A DNA stretch of 64,000 nucleotides. It comes from Acephala macrosclerotiorum. Taxonomy: Eukaryota > Ascomycota > Leotiomycetes > Helotiales > Mollisiaceae. The notes under the pieces were generated by a model. The model saw nothing but the letters and a program-made list of their open reading frames with translations, was not told where the DNA came from and did not search any database. The stretch lies in assembly GCA_014904845.1 (NCBI GenBank), contig MU119311.1:1-64000 (forward strand). Direction: 5' to 3'. The position numbers and the translations under genes were made by a program. Positions 49,001-61,227 of the stretch are shown here, piece after piece; the first letter of the stretch is position 1, and each line of letters opens with the position of its first letter.

Positions 49001-52000
49001 CTGTCCAGAAGTTGGGAAGACTCATCTGTAGAGACATTTGCGTTCTCACTAACAGCATTTGATGTTGATGCCGGCGGCTGTACATCGTTCTCTGACTCTT
49101 CAACTGCTGGAATTGGTTGCTCGGAAGTCGTACTTGGCCCCGCAGCGAAGCCTGTGTCCTTCACTCGAGGAGTGATCTTCCACTGCTCTGGCACACACTT
49201 CTGAAGCAATATCTCTTCCTTGATCGAGGAGCCTAGCAAAGGGCCGAGGCTGCGAACGAGACGGATGTAGTAGTCATTGACGTTCGTCAAGGTGAAGATA
49301 CTGCTGCTGCTTCGGTGGTTGTAGATGGAAGCTTGGAAGCAGCTGTTGATCGTGGCGACAAGCGAAATGAGATTAACAAATGCCTTGGCAAAGCTCGTAC
49401 CCCTGGCCAGGATATCAATGTCAGCAGATTGCTGAGCAGCAGAGTTGATGAATGGAGCAAAGAATGCATCGCTACCACTGTGTGTAGCAAATGGCTCTAG
49501 GGCGTCAGCAGCTGCCTGGGCATGTTTGAGTAGAGAAGGCAGAACAAGATGTGGCTTTGTCTCCGCAAGCAAAGCAATAACCTGGTGGATATTGCGGCTG
49601 GCTGAGGTATCCGCAAAGTCGTACGACAGGGAAGGGGAGCTAGCTAGGCCAAGAACGAACTCCAACCCACCCTTGATGGCGAACTCTGCACGAACGGTTG
49701 AGTTACCGAACATAGCTGACAGGAATGTGGACACAGCTGTGATATACGGCGTTGTGGTAGCCTTGGACGTAATATCTGTTGTGGCTGGCTGTGGTGAATG
49801 AGACTCTGAGGATGGGGCATCAGAATCTTGCATCTCAACGTCACTGTCATCGACTGCCTTGCCCTTGCCCTTCACGGATCTATCAACAAGTGAGAGCTTC
49901 ATATGTTGATCAGCAACCACGGGCTTGCCCGATGCATCAGTTGTCCATAGCTTAGCGCCGATGCTATCTATATGTGACTTGGTAGCACAGAGATGCTCAA
50001 CCCGGCCGACCATATTAAGGATGGCATTCATGATAGCGTCCTTCAATTGGGGGTGATGGCGAACGAGCTCATCAAAGGTGCTGCCAAGATTTGAGGGCAA
50101 GTCCTTGTTCGACTCCATACACTTGACGTGTTCGGGACTCTCAAAGATTTCAAAGAAGGTCTCGAGGGCATTGGAAGCCTGGAACATCTTCATACCAGAG
50201 TTGTTCAGACAGATTGCACCGAATGCCTGAGGTATAATGTTGATGGTTTCAGAAGTTGGCAAAATACCGCGAGCTAATGGGCTGGTTCGAGGAGCATTAA
50301 GAAGTGGTGGTAGTACACGGTGGACATTGTAGGGTTCATCCTCGCTATCATCTTGCTCGGATGGAGGAGCAGGAGAACTTCCATCGGCGATATCAGCGGC
50401 GCCGGCACTAGTAGCGGTGTCCGTCTGCGACTCTGACTTCTCCTTGTCAACTGGCTTCGTGATCGGAACTGGCTTCGTGATCGGAGTTCCAGTAATTGCT
50501 TCTAGAAGACCTCTGCTTAACCCCGCCTCGGCGATTACCGCAAAGCTTGTAGGCTCATTGTTGATGAAGTCGTTCAGAATGCTGACAGCATTTGTCCAAA
50601 CGATGGAGCCGAAACAGGTTGCATCGCCAATGATCTGACGAAGACTGCTGAGAAGGGTCGACGAATCGATAAGGTTTCGCAATAATCGGTCAAAGTTGCC
50701 ACCGTAAACTCCTGCAGAGGACATCATGTGATGGATGAACTTGAAGAGCCACTTCAGAGTTTGTTGCTGGAAGAACGGAATCTGATAATCGACAGAACCG
50801 GAACGAAGCTCTGCCTTCATGCCCTTGCCAGCTGCAGCATTTTCCTTTGCGGAGTTGACTTCATAAACGATCAAATCGGACACAGTGTCAAGACCCTCCG
50901 CGCTAACGAGAGTCTGAAAAGCGTCTCGTGTGCTGTACATGATAGCATCGAGGAACGTCAGAATCATTGGGTGGTATCGTTCGGCAATAGTGCTGCGCAG
51001 AGTAAGAACTTCAACCAAGATTGGGATCAAACCAGCAGTGACCATCTCGCCGCCTGTGCGAGGGTTGATCGATAGGTTGGAGAGTAGAGAGAACAGTGCC
51101 TCTCGCCATTCATCTTCCTCGTCTAGCTTGTCGCCGGTGTCATCTTCACCCATCTCTGCAACAGCCTTTCTAACTACATAGAGAAGGACTCCATGGTTGA
51201 CATTTGTGTTCAATGCCGCGCAAACATCGGTGAATTTGCTTTGATGATTACATAATCCATCCAGGCAGGCGAAGGCAAGTGTCTGAAGAGGTCGCGGGAC
51301 GGCAATCTCACCGTCAGGAGGGGGATGAACCAATTCAGCAAGCTGGTAGACGAGCTGCATGCGGCGTGGCTCATCAGAATCTTGCTTCAACACATTCTCT
51401 AGAAATGTGTTCTCCAGAACATAGATGTAGCTCAAGTTTGTAATAGCTAACAATCTGACCGCCAATATTTGACGTCTCGTCTCCAAAGATGATGTTAAGG
51501 CGGAAGCAACGCGCAATTTTGTCAACAATTCGTATTGAAGTTCTTGAGGTAGTCCTGGAGAATGCTCTCGCAGAAGTGCGTGGATTCCTACCGATCTCAA
51601 TGTAGAAGAAGAAATCTCAATGACCTTGTGACTAGGGCGGGGCGTATCATCGGACGGGAAGGTTGAGGATCGAGGTAAACTGGGCGAACTGTCTTCGGAA
51701 CCTGACTGTCTGTTTGCACGTTGTCCATGTGGTCCAAGATTTGAGGAGCGGCGTACGGGGGTAGGGGTGATAGGCATGGATGGAGAGGAAGGGTTGGTAG
51801 GGTGTAAAGTGTGACTGGACTCTGGTTCGGTACTGGGCTTAGGGTAATATGTAATCTTGACATCACCCCAGTGCTCCCACGATTCTGAAGCGGCAGCATT
51901 ATCAGCGCCATTGCGAACGCTCTTAGGGCTGCTACCAACTCCTGATCCTCCCTTGACCATAGATACAAGATCATTGGCATGGACCGTGACGCTTGGACCC

Positions 52001-52795
52001 TTGCTAGATTGTGTAGGGGTGCTGAAGTATGCCTTTTCCTTTCCCTTTGCACTTGGAGTCGCAGGAGTAGTCGGCTGAGTTTGTTCGGTCGCAGTTGTGA
52101 CAGTCTTCGAGAAAGGCGCACTCAGTTGCTGTACCCGATCCAGGTCGATATTGTAGTGGTTGAGCAGTAAAGCGTGGCTGATTTGTCGACCGGGAATAGC
52201 CGCACGCTTCAAAGCTGCCTGATATCTCTGCGCCAACTCGGAGCCTAGACGAAGGGTGGACTCGAGCAGAGAAAGCGATGTAGTGTTCAGCAGATGGTTG
52301 AGGTTTGCACTGCTTCCGTAGATGCTGCGGTTGCCGCAGTTCTGCAGCAATATCACAGTAAAGCCCAGCAACGACTCAACTAATTCCCTATCGCCTTCCT
52401 GTGAATATCCGAGAGATTCGAGGTTGTAGCCATTCTGTGACTGCCCGTCCGACTCCCCAGCCTTAGATAGAAGAAGCGTGCAGGCAAAATCTACCATCTG
52501 AGGTCCATCATCGAGCTTGTATGTCTTGGCGAATTGCTCGTAGATCTCGTCAAATCGATTTAATACTGGGATCCAGTGATACAAGTCACCTCTTGGGAAG
52601 GGCCACCGTGAAGGGAATGTGGCGAGATATTGTGGTAGGAGGGGCAGGGCTATCGAGGACGCGGTATTCCGAAACTCCTTGATCCATGGTGACTAGAGTG
52701 TCTGTCAGCATATTCTTTAGGGTGTTGAGTGGATGGAGCAGGCTTACCAAAGAATCCGAGTGCTTCGTCTGCATAGTCTTGGTTATGCGGACCAT
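40032..52795 (-). CDS. TOM1: TOM1/HUWE1-type HECT E3 ubiquitin ligase
   Basis: A giant 4170-aa ubiquitin ligase acting in nucleus and cytoplasm on excess ribosomal proteins, histones and other clients. Six exons: 52795-52748, 52692-44820, 44768-44709, 44659-40568, 40520-40176, 40126-40032, all in phase. The N-terminal half has the DUF908/DUF913 armadillo-like region, starting after [25 protein letters not shown]-like helix set ([16 protein letters not shown]) lies near residue 1530. Residues about 2450-2620 are extremely acidic ([12 protein letters not shown]). Three ubiquitin-binding motifs ([39 protein letters not shown]) lie near 3070-3195. The HECT domain covers about 3815-4170 with the catalytic Cys in SSHTCFN (about residue 4137) and the end EYFGFA. 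Length matches filamentous-fungal orthologues. The start gives a first exon of 16 codons. Confidence 0.95.
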
Positions 52796-54981
52796 CTTGA
52801 CGGTGGGCGCGGTAGAACCGCTGAAGAATCAGTTTCGACCCCCTCCACTGCCTCCGTGTCGGTCCTGGCGGGCGACAGCTTGGCAGATTCAGAAGGATTG
52901 TCCACGAGCGGACAGTCCGTGTTCGCCGATCTATGTGATTCTCGTTGCGTGAGGAAGGTGCGTTGTCTTCAAGTCCGTTACACAGCCTGAACCTGCAAGT
53001 CAGTTCCGACACAGACAAGAACTACCAGCCCGCAGAAGAGCTTCCAGGCGCAGTTGCGCTGAGCGAGGGACAAGAAGAGTAATCGATCGCGTTGTGGGTG
53101 TCTGTGGAAGATGGATGAACTGTCGCGTCGAAATGGTGAAATCGAAAAGAGCGTGGAAGAAAGGGAGGTGCAGCTGCCTTTCGAAAGCTTTATCGATTAA
53201 AATTACTTGACTTGGCTGGTACACGATGCCAGCAGTCAAGTTTGGGTATCTCGAAGTGCTGATGAAAGTTTTGTAGGTATGGCGGGGGGGAAGGGCGAAG
53301 GCGTGAGTTTGGATGAAGCTGCGCGAGGGTTCTCAAGAATTATCATACAGATAGCTTGCTACTTTTAGCTTAGCGGCTTGCTACGTCACGGGAAGGACAC
53401 CCATTTTTTGTGCAACTTACCTTCATAATTATCTTCATCCGAGTTTCTTAATGTATTTATTTATTGGTGGTATACTTATCCTATGTTCTACGATATGGCC
53501 CAAGAAATTTGGAGTTTTATGGCTCTACTTATCATGAGGTTCATTGTGCAGCTTGATGCCTGGAGCTTGGAGGACTTGGCAATACCAATCTTTACCACAC
53601 GGTTGAACATTGTGAGTTGGCTGCATCGAGTCACCATAGGCTGTCAATAAGAGTTTCGCAAATTGAAGATAGTTCGTCCAAAGAAAAAAATGTCTTTGCA
53701 CCCATGTACCAGATTCGGGGTCTACATAAACAAAGCTAGAGATCTGTAAATCTTCACCTCAAATGATGTGCACATAACCGTCTTCAAAGATTCTCCTCCC
53801 ACATCAACGAAGCTTATCCATGCACTTACCCCGGAGCATTTCCTCAAAGTTATGCACAATTGTAGCAATCGTCCTTGTTTGACTATCTCTCCACAGTCGG
53901 TAGCCTTGTTGCAATATATACTTCTTCTCTTTATACTCTGAAAATTCGTAGCGCTAGAGGCTTGAAAAGCTTCAGAGGATAGGCATTGTTGATCCTGTTC
54001 CGTGGTTGCATATCAACTGCTCAGCCTTGTCGACGTTGACAAGGCTGAGATTGAAGACGGCTCGTTTGATCACGTGAAGGTTCAGCAAGTCGACGAAATT
54101 TCGAACAACCAAATCTTCTCTGGCCTGGACAAGCTCTCATTGTATCTCGGTATCTCGTAGGGTTTGTCGGTTGTAAGCAGTCATTTATACAACTGGGTGC
54201 TAAGGCAGGGGCTTCAAAGCTGTCATGCTTTTTTTGGTTGTTCTTCCAAGCAAGACCTTGTGGAAGAAATATAAAATTTATGTTCCATAAAAGATGAGTT
54301 GTCCCGGAAATCCTGTTTTGCGAGACGGAGAAGGACTTTTCAGACACATATGTCGACAAGTATCACGAGATAGCATCGATGTTTGAGTTCTATTGATCAG
54401 CACGATGTTTCAAGATCTTCAGAGGCTGGCAGACCGGCTTTGGCCCCCTGCATTTGTAGAGTGTGGCTCGTGAGGTGAGGAGGATGGGACAGGCTGGGCT
54501 GGTCTTTGACAGTGAATTACACCACCAATGAATTTTACAGCCGATTCGATCTGTCCATGTGTCTTTCGGTCTCTGACTGCCTTCATTCACTTCTATTCAC
54601 AAACAAACCCCCATTAATCGACAGCTCTTGCGTTGAACTGGCTCTCTCTCTTCAATTACACCGGAAGGAACGTTTCGAGACAGGGGCACCTAATTGTGGC
54701 TGATTTTAAGATCGGCATCTACGCGGCGTGTCCAGGCACAGAAATCGGTCCTTCGAACAAACAACAATTTTCCCCAACCAACGAGTCACTCATTATTTCT
54801 GCATACGATAGGTACATTATTCTCGAGTCTGCAATCGACCGTTCCACAGCTGTGACGATTACCATCACCGTTCTCTGTTGTCCAAGCGGGACACCGCACC
54901 CTTCATTTATGGCCCTCTCGAGCACCTCCTTTTGACCCCAACGTCCATCGCAACGACATTAGCAGAAGCAGCGGAGGAATA
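52796..54981. other. Divergent promoter region (TOM1 / TBC GAP)
   Basis: Spacer between two divergent genes. 52796-53300 is the TOM1 5' side, including an intron-like end (CTGACTTGCAG) in the leader. A perfect 12-bp inverted repeat lies at 54020-54049. No independent gene is supported. Confidence 0.5.
54020..54049. repeat. Perfect hairpin, 12-bp arms
   Basis: CTCAGCCTTGTC, a 6-base spacer GACGTT, then GACAAGGCTGAG. It lies in the spacer between TOM1 and the TBC gene; function unknown. Confidence 0.8.
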
Positions 54982-57868
54982 ATGTCAGCACACTACCATA
55001 ATGATATGGCAGAGACAGAGTCGATGAAGGAGAGAAGAGATTCCAACGCCTCAAATCGCGAGAATGTGTGTTGCATTCCCCATGTTTGCTCTGTCACACG
55101 ACCTACCCTTCTTTACGGCAATGACTAGGACCTATGCTGATTGTTCGTTATTTGATAGTACGTCTTCGAGCAAGCCAATGATACCCCAGTTGCGGAGACG
55201 ATGGAACGAACCCGATCACTCACTAAGCAAAGATCTCCCTCGATTAAGAGCATTACTCCAACAGAAGAATTTACAGTCCCAGCTGTCTCAGACAAGGAAA
55301 CAAATAACGACGAGAAGCACGAGGAAGACAATACAAAACAAGCAAACTCTCCGTTACTTACATCCCATCGGCCTTCGACCTCGTCCCTCGATAATGCCGA
55401 ATTAGATAATGTTGACCTCAACGAGGACGGTACTGAGAAGCCCGAATCACCACCTGGTAAATAACCCAAGAACACACCACAATTATCATCAGCACATGTG
55501 CTAATCTACCGAAATAGCTGTCAACCCCAAATCTCCCCCTCCCCTTCCGCCGAAGAAATCACCTCTACAAGGCCTATCGGGCAAACTTCCTTCTGTGCCA
55601 TGGGCACCTCCACCACAGGCTCATACACCGGCTACACATCCCGCCCTTCCAGTTCCTGCACCAGCACCAACGAGAAAGCTTACTGGTCCCTTTTCATGGC
55701 TTTCTCGTGGCTCTTCGACTCCAAAGGAGGCGGTCGTCTCGCCGATACCATCGCCTGGGGAGAGGAGGAATACTGCATCCTCAATAGCTACAATTGGAAG
55801 TAATCCGGAGATGATGTTAAGCAAATTAGAAGAAGGGCACGAACATGATGGCACAAATGGAAAAGGTCGGCCATCACGTAATAGCTTGAGGGATCGATTT
55901 AAGCTTCTGCGGATGCGAGAAGAGGCTGGAATCACGGAATTGCCTGAAGACGATAAGGCGGAAGGTGGTTTCGCTGGACTGATGGCGAGAACTCCAACAT
56001 TTGGAATGAGTCTAGCCAGCCCTTCGGCTGAGGATCCTGCTCATTCACCTCGGTCCCCTGGTCCAAGTCCAAATCCTGCTTTGGCGCCTGGAACGGCTGC
56101 TGGGGTCTCAGCAGGCCCCTCAGCATTAGATCAAGCCCCAGTCGATTGGGACCTCTGGCAAGCAGTTGTGGATGAAGGCCCTGCAGCAGTCGCACGAACC
56201 AGCCCCGAGGAGTTGAACCGAGCTATCACAACTGGCATACCAAATGCCATTCGAGGTGTTGTCTGGCAGATTCTGGCGCAGAGTCAAAATGAAGGACTTG
56301 AAAGTATGTACAGGGAGCTTGTCAACCGCGGCACGGATAAAGACAGGGACAGAATGAGCGGATCGAGCGGTGCTACAAGCATCGCCCACAGCACGCATTC
56401 GGTCAACGGTAAAGACGATACTGTTGCTTCATCTGCCTCGTCAGTACATTCGGACCACTCGACTCCTGCTGGTACATTGGCCAATGGTTGGAGATCTCCT
56501 TCCCCACCAAAGGACCCTGATACGATCGCTAAGGCACAGGCCGAAAAGAAGAAGAAGGCGAAAGAAGATGCTGCCTCATTGGCAAAGCTGGAAAGGGCTA
56601 TTAGGCGGGACCTTGGAGCTCGAACCAGTTTCTCCAAATTTGCGGCGAGTGCTGGTCTCCAAGAAGGACTCTTCGGTGTTTGCAAGGCATATGCTCTCTT
56701 CGACGATGGAGTGGGTTATACACAAGGCATGAACTTCCTGGTTATGCCTTTGCTCTTCAATGTTTGTGTTGTGTTCCTGTGCAAATTCCGTACTCAAACT
56801 AACATATTCCAGATGCCCGAAGAAGAAGCCTTCTGTCTGCTTGTCCGGATGATGAATCACTACAACCTGCGAGATCTTTTCACTCAGGATATGCCAGGAT
56901 TACACATGCACCTATACCAGTTCGAGCGATTGCTAGAAGATTTCGAGCCCGCCTTGTACTGCCATCTCCACCGAAAAGGTGTTACACCTCATCTGTACGC
57001 CACACAATGGTTTTTGACACTCTTTGCGTACCGATTCCCTCTACAACTTGTTCTTCGGATATACGACTTGATCCTAAGCGAAGGCTTGTCAGCCATTATT
57101 AAGTTTGGAATTGTTCTCATGCAGAAGAACGTCCAAACTTTGCTCGGAATGTCCGATATGACGGCCTTGACAAATTTCCTCAAAGACAAACTGTTCGATG
57201 TTTACATCGATCAAGCTCCATCCGCTGGATCCATTCTCGAATCTGGTTTCTTTGGTAGTTCTGGCGCGAGCATTGACAAGACCATCTATCGAGCTGATCA
57301 GCTGATTCACGATGCTTGCGCGGTCAAGATTACTCCAGAAGTCCTGAAAGCCTACACGGCAGAATGGCAGGAAAAGGCACAGCTGGAGAAGGAGCGTCAG
57401 GCCGAGCTAGAGTCATTGAAAGCCAGCAACCATTCACTGACCTTCAAGGTCAAGCAGTTAGAGGAACGCGTCCAGGAACACGATCGGGAGCATGCAGAGC
57501 TGGCCACAGATTTAGTCAAGACAAAGGTCGAAAACGAAGAATTGAGGGACGAAAACGAATCTTTGAAAGGCCAAGTCCAGGAGCTGAGATTAGTGATCGA
57601 GAAGCAGCCGGAGGAAGTGGAAGCACGACTGAAGAGCGAGATGGACCGATTGATGAAGCGGAACCAAGAAGTGCACGAGGAGAACAGCAAGTTGGAGGAG
57701 GAAATGAGCGAAATGGAGAAGACCTTGGTGGAGACTAAGATGACACTCGCAGAGGTATGTTTTCTGCTCCGCCGCGGTGATCACATGCTAACACTGCAGC
57801 AGGAGAGTTCCCAACACGAAGCTTTAAGGCGAAAATGGACCGACCTCCGCAAGGCTGTTGGCGATTAA
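54982..57868 (+). CDS. GYP5: TBC-domain Rab GTPase-activating protein (Gyp5/EVI5-like)
   Basis: An 878-aa protein that stimulates GTP hydrolysis on Ypt/Rab GTPases in ER-Golgi and polarised secretion. Five exons: 54982-55065, 55159-55456, 55518-56761, 56813-57754, 57800-57868. The first intron (donor GTGTGT) is the least certain. Residues 1-330 are disordered, rich in Ser, Pro and Ala. The TBC domain (about 350-700) has a long insert rich in Ser and Lys, the arginine-finger motif IRRDLGAR and the glutamine finger GYTQGMNFL, so both catalytic fingers are present. The C-terminal 180 residues form a coiled coil (EKERQAELESL, VENEELRDENESLK). This order of disordered N-terminus, TBC and coiled coil fits Gyp5/EVI5. 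Introns 3 and 4 (51 and 45 nt) contain no stop and keep frame. Confidence 0.9.
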
Positions 57869-58949
57869 TCTGCCACTTACGCTCGTTCTCGAAACCTTTG
57901 AACTCACGCCCATCACGATATGTACAGCACTCTTCGCGATCGATTCGATTCCACCTTGTCTTCCTTCGAAACCCCTTTCCATATCTCAGGTTCCGCTTTA
58001 CAAATGCCACGGTTCGTCGATTTGGTTTTAGCGATGCATACTTACGAAACTGTGATATCCCCTTTCCTTTCGGCTGCGATGGAAACTCGCATAGCGAAAC
58101 CTTGTACGCGATTAATGTATGTTATGACTGTGTGTTGAATGGAATGAGCAGTGAATGCGGATTGCGTTTGCCGCTCATGTTGGTGTCTGGCATGGAGATT
58201 GTATATATGTTAGTTGACCTGTCCAGAGTCCATTGGAGAACATGGAAGGACGAATTGAAAGCGCTTCTTTCACCAACGAGGACTTGGGGCCTGTGATTGA
58301 GTCGGATCAGGGAACCAGGTCGAAGCACGCCACCAAGGTATCCGAAAGCCAAATTCCATACAGAAGAAAGTTCTTCGTTCCTTCGCCCCAAACACTTTAA
58401 TGGTTTCTATCGCGTCTCAGACTCTCATACAACTTCAATGTTTCAAATTCTCATCCAATCAGGGCAGCGTTTCATAACTCCCGCACCATCAACCAGCCAC
58501 TTATCGCTTCAAACTTCCAGTACTGTTTCGAGATTCCCCCTACGCGACATTTAAGCTTGAAAGTAACCTTTGCGGAGGATCTATCACTGGCCTCGTTTTT
58601 CGGCGGGAGTAGGTGCTTTTGGTCTGGCCAAGCATTCACCAGCCTTACCCAGCTATCATACAGCTCGGAAAGCCAGATCCGCGCTGTGATGCTTCGTTCT
58701 CAGTCTTTCAATTCCTTGCGGTTCGCTTCATGCTTACCATACATCCATGCTTGACTTCTCCATGGGCTACTCCCATGCGGTGCAGTGCTATACCCTCCCC
58801 TCCCCTCTCCTTGCTTCTTTCCCTTTCTCTTTCCTCGCAGTCTGCTGTGCTTGCTATCCCATCTCTGGTCTCTCGTCCTCCTATTCCCGTCTTGCCTTCT
58901 TTACTAGTTTTAATAATAAAGAGTTCCGCGAACTCACCCCAACATCAGG
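57869..58949. other. Intergenic region (TBC GAP / fasciclin gene)
   Basis: Contains the 3' UTR of the TBC gene and the promoter of the fasciclin gene. A CT-rich tract (CTTTCCCTTTCTCTTTCC at about 58817-58840) lies about 110 bp before the fasciclin ATG, as common in fungal promoters. No gene is recognised. Confidence 0.5.
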
Positions 58950-60506
58950 ATGTTGTTCCATTCTCTTCTCTCCTCCGCAGCGGTGATAGCGGGTGTTACT
59001 TTGGCGGCAGCGCAGACGATGACGTTGAGTGAGGTGTTGAATGCCAATAACAAGACGTTGAGTACTTTGAATAGTATGTCCTCCCCAACCCCCCTCTTCC
59101 CTTCCTACATGATTCGTGACTGAGAGGGAGGGAGGGAAATGAAAAGGGAGAGGAGAGAAATATGGTGCTGACGAGTGCATTACGAATAGGTCTGCTAGCA
59201 TCCCAGCCCTCCCTCTCCTCTGCCCTCGCATCCGCCTCCCCAATTACAATCCTCGCCCCCTCCAACGACGCCTTCTCCAAACTTCTCTCCACCGCTGCCG
59301 GCATGGCTGTCTCCAAAGACCCTTCCATGGTTACTGCTCTGCTCGAATACCACGTTCGTCTCTCTTCTCTCCTCCCTTCTGTGATATTGATTTTGACTGA
59401 TGATGAATTAGGTGCTTAATGGCTCCTTCGCTTCAAGTGCTTTCACTACTACAGAGCAGTTCGTGCCGACGTTGTTGACGAATAGGACGTTTACGAATGT
59501 TACGGGTGGGCAGGTGGTTATGGGGGTGTTGAGTGGGAAGGAGGTGAAGCTGATGAGTGGGTTGAAGGAGATGAGTACTGTTACTACCGCCGTAAGTCGC
59601 CGCCCTGTAAACTGGGTTATGATGTGAGGATTGATTTGGGAGCTGCGTGCTGACAGGAAGCAGGATGTCATGTTCACCGGCGGAGTGATCCACATCATCG
59701 ACACAGTCTTGACGATTCCTCTCGCACCCTCTGGCTCAGCAGTCGACTCCCAGCTTACTGCTTTGGCTGGTGCTCTGACGCAGACCAAACTTGTGTCTGC
59801 TGTTGATGGGCTCAAAGATGTAACAATCTTCGCTCCTTCGAACGCCGCTTTCGAGGTACACTTCCTCTCTCCATCCACTCCTCCTCAACGCGCTCAATAA
59901 CAACTAAAATAGGCAATCGGCTCCGCAGCATCCTCCCTCAGCACCACCCAACTCTCTTCCATTCTTGAATACCACGTCATCAACGGCACAGTCGGCTACT
60001 CTCCACTCCTCATGACCGGCTTGGCGAACGAGACATTCCCTTCACTTATGGGTACTGAGTTGACGGTTGAGGCGACGGACAAGAAGGTTTTCGTGAATAG
60101 CGCGCAGGTTACGATTACAGATATCATTGTTGCTAATGGGGTTATGCATGTTATTAATAAGTACGCCTCCCCCTTCTTCCCTCTCTTATCCCCTTTTCCC
60201 TCCCCTCCCCTTCTGTCTACCTTCTCTTCGTCCTTCTCAACCAAGCAAAAAATTAGGATAGAGCTAACAAACCATAGTGTACTCAACCCCGCCAACTCAA
60301 CAGCAGTGGCCAATACAGCAGCAACAACCCAACCCGTAGCATTCGCCGGTGCTTCCTCAGCCTCAAGCGTTCCTTTCACCTCTGGCATCAGTGCTACGAC
60401 TACGGCACCGAGTGCTAGTACCATGACTGCGGGTGCGGAGAGAGCGTATGGGACAATCGGTGTTGCGGCTCTGATGGGGATGGGAATTATTGCTGGTGCT
60501 TTTTAA
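58950..60506 (+). CDS. Secreted two-domain fasciclin (FAS1) protein, probably GPI-anchored
   Basis: A 378-aa cell-surface adhesion-type protein. Six exons: 58950-59073, 59190-59353, 59412-59591, 59664-59855, 59913-60160, 60278-60506. The signal peptide LLSSAAVIAGVTLAAAQ ends near residue 22. The first FAS1 domain contains TILAPSNDAFSKL and the second VTIFAPSNAAFE. Both have the YH motif (LLEYHVLNG, ILEYHVING), followed by VIHIIDTVL and VMHVIN. The C-terminus is Ser/Thr/Ala-rich and ends in a hydrophobic tail (GVAALMGMGIIAGAF), typical of a GPI signal. Introns fall at or near conserved positions in both domains. Length fits fungal FAS1 proteins. The ligand is unknown. Confidence 0.92.
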
Positions 60507-61002
60507 GTGAGTAATGAGCAGAGGGATTAGGAGGAGGGTGAGTGGTGGGCCGAGGCAGCGTGGTTGGGTTGGGGGGAAAGGGTGGATAAAATAGTGATGA
60601 TATGATGACATGTTTCTTTTTGATCTTGTTCTTTACCGCGAGTTAACGAATTTCAATTCTTCATTACGTGCAGCAGTGTTGAGGATTGATCGTCAATTAT
60701 TTCTTTCTCGAGATTCCTGAACCCCAAGTCAGTCATCAACGCCTCTTCATTGTCCCTTCACCTCTCAAGTGAGAGCAAGTGTGGAATTCTCAATACTGTG
60801 TTAGGGTAGGCTTCGTTCGATGTCGGACAAACGCCTAGGTATTATAGCTTATAACATCACGCCAGCACTTTTATAGCTTCAGGTACCTGTCCACACCATA
60901 AGTAGATCAGAATCGTACTGTCACAGATATCACGCGCACATCCCCAACCATCCACGTTCCCTCCATGTTCCCCACCATTCCCCTCGCATTTTCTCCCCAA
61001 TC

Positions 61003-61227
61003 CTACCAGCTAAACATACCCCACCTCCCCATCCCAAAATACTGCTCCCTCTTCTCCTTCCTCCTTCCCTCGTCCGCCAATTCCTCCTTAACCTCACCTG
61101 CACTTATTTCAACACTCTTCAATCTCTCATCGCACTTCCGACAGGATCTCGTTTTACCGTCTCCATGCCCCTGGTCTCTCTGCTTTTTGGTGGGGAGCAG
61201 ATCTCTTGGATGATTGTTGGATTCCAT
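61003..61227 (-). CDS. Small charged CxxC protein, hypothetical
   Basis: A single-exon frame of 74 residues beginning MESNNHPRDLLPTKK. It is highly charged and has one CxxC pair in TRSCRKCDERLK, a helix-forming acidic/basic middle (EVKEELADEGRRKEKREQ), and the end RWGMFSW. The upstream sequence is A/C-rich like a fungal leader. There is no signal peptide or known domain. Composition is unlike random frames nearby, but the opposite strand is also open, so confidence is moderate. Confidence 0.4.
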   Translation of the reverse strand: MESNNHPRDLLPTKKQRDQGHGDGKTRSCRKCDERLKSVEISAGEVKEELADEGRRKEKREQYFGMGRWGMFSW

